DNA of 5,366 bases, taken from JBGSLA01 sp041740935. GTDB lineage: Bacteria; Desulfobacterota; Desulfobaccia; Desulfobaccales; 0-14-0-80-60-11. The notes beneath the pieces are model-generated. The model worked only from the letters and a program-made list of their open reading frames with translations, was not told where the DNA came from and searched no databases. Within the stretch, counting starts at the first letter, position 1, and every line of letters starts with the position of its first letter. Made by a program: the position numbers and the translations under genes. The DNA lies in contig JBGSLA010000183.1 in the NCBI GenBank assembly GCA_041740935.1, forward strand, positions 1-5,366, given 5' to 3'. Of this stretch, positions 5,156 through 5,366 are shown one piece after another.

Positions 5156-5277
5156 CGATGGGGTCGTCGATGCGCTTGACGCCGAAAAAGGTGCCGTTGC
5201 CATAGGGCAGCGTGCGCAGGATGCGCATGAAGCCGAGCCGCGCCTCCTCCTTGGAGTGCCCCGCCAGCGCCTTGTAC
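5156..5277 (-). CDS. Internal exon of a plant/green-algal KCBP-like MyTH4-FERM kinesin
   Basis: A 122-base exon bounded on the minus strand by a pyrimidine-rich tract plus CAG (acceptor) and by GTGCGG (donor). It encodes 40 residues plus split codons at both ends (phase 2 in, phase 1 out). The peptide begins YKALAGHSKEEAR and continues LPYGNGTFFGVKRIDDPIG, where the final Gly is completed by the next exon. This closely resembles the FERM segment of Arabidopsis KCBP/ZWICHEL as I remember it (LPYGNSVFFSVRKIDDPIG), a calmodulin-regulated minus-end-directed kinesin with an N-terminal MyTH4-FERM tail. High GC in third positions and CA/GT-rich introns suit a chlorophyte such as a Chlamydomonas relative. 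The rest of the gene is outside the window or lost at the junction. It has no functional link with the bacterial genes. Confidence 0.8.
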
Positions 5278-5366
5278 CTGCGGGGTGTGTGCGCGGGGGG
5301 GAGGGGGGCGTGTGTGTCGTGTGTGTGTGGGTGGGGGGGGGCGTGCGCGTGTGTGTGCGTTTGGGG
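5278..5366 (-). other. Intron upstream of the KCBP-like exon, cut by window edge
   Basis: On the minus strand this is a CA- and C-rich stretch ending in a pyrimidine tract and CCCCGCAG directly before the exon. The plus strand shows the matching GT microsatellite and G-runs. No gene is seen in it. Confidence 0.65.

Noticed and set aside
4860..5228. Several short open frames in the CA/GT and poly-C region
   Set aside because: Products of microsatellite translation (Thr-His or Cys-Val repeats). Only the 122-base exon has real protein similarity.
4891..5366. Horizontal transfer of an algal kinesin gene into the bacterium
   Set aside because: The segment keeps spliceosomal intron boundaries and microsatellites and cuts recO abruptly without insertion-site features; a chimeric assembly is the simpler reading.

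Overview
Most of this window (about 1-4885) looks like the chromosome of a GC-rich bacterium. The genes are intron-free and tightly packed, with an overlapping gene pair and repeat-filled spacers. The mix of RNase J, a stand-alone MetE-core protein, a TauE/SafE-type permease and REP/heptamer repeats would fit Desulfobacterota (former Deltaproteobacteria, something like Desulfobacca). That placement is an inference from gene content, not a measured one.

Layout. On the minus strand lie plsC (acyltransferase, 2044-1271) and then rnj (ribonuclease J, 1296 running off the left edge). They overlap by 26 bases and are probably cotranscribed. Diverging from plsC on the plus strand is a TauE/SafE-type membrane protein (2127-2900). 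It has a consensus extended -10 box placed so that transcription would begin at the start codon. Next come a 7-bp tandem array, a small terminator-like hairpin, and a UROD/MetE-superfamily protein with a methionine-synthase-like zinc site (3058-4089). The roughly 310-base spacer after it is almost entirely structured: a 19-bp GC-rich hairpin, a second inverted repeat with five long G-runs, an outward-facing REP/inverted-REP pair with GTAG heads, and a second, different 7-bp tandem array that ends 3 bases before recO. The recO gene (4399-4890) has a normal N-terminus but ends abruptly inside its zinc finger.

The recO break coincides with a complete change of sequence character. From about 4890 to the end the DNA is (CA)n/(GT)n and poly-C/poly-G low-complexity sequence. 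It contains one clear spliced exon on the minus strand (5277-5156). This exon encodes 40 residues of the FERM region of a plant/green-algal kinesin-like calmodulin-binding protein (KCBP, MyTH4-FERM kinesin), with a CAG acceptor and GT donor. This end therefore looks like green-algal nuclear DNA. The simplest explanation is a chimeric contig joining a bacterial and an algal sequence inside recO. The exon's 3' end is also partly duplicated in the following intron.

The bacterial genes do not form one pathway. They cover RNA decay (rnj), phospholipid synthesis (plsC), anion or sulfur-compound export (TauE/SafE), one-carbon/methyl transfer (MetE-like) and DNA repair (recO). I found no new defence or mobile system. 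The most informative signals are the chimeric junction and the dense non-coding repeats.
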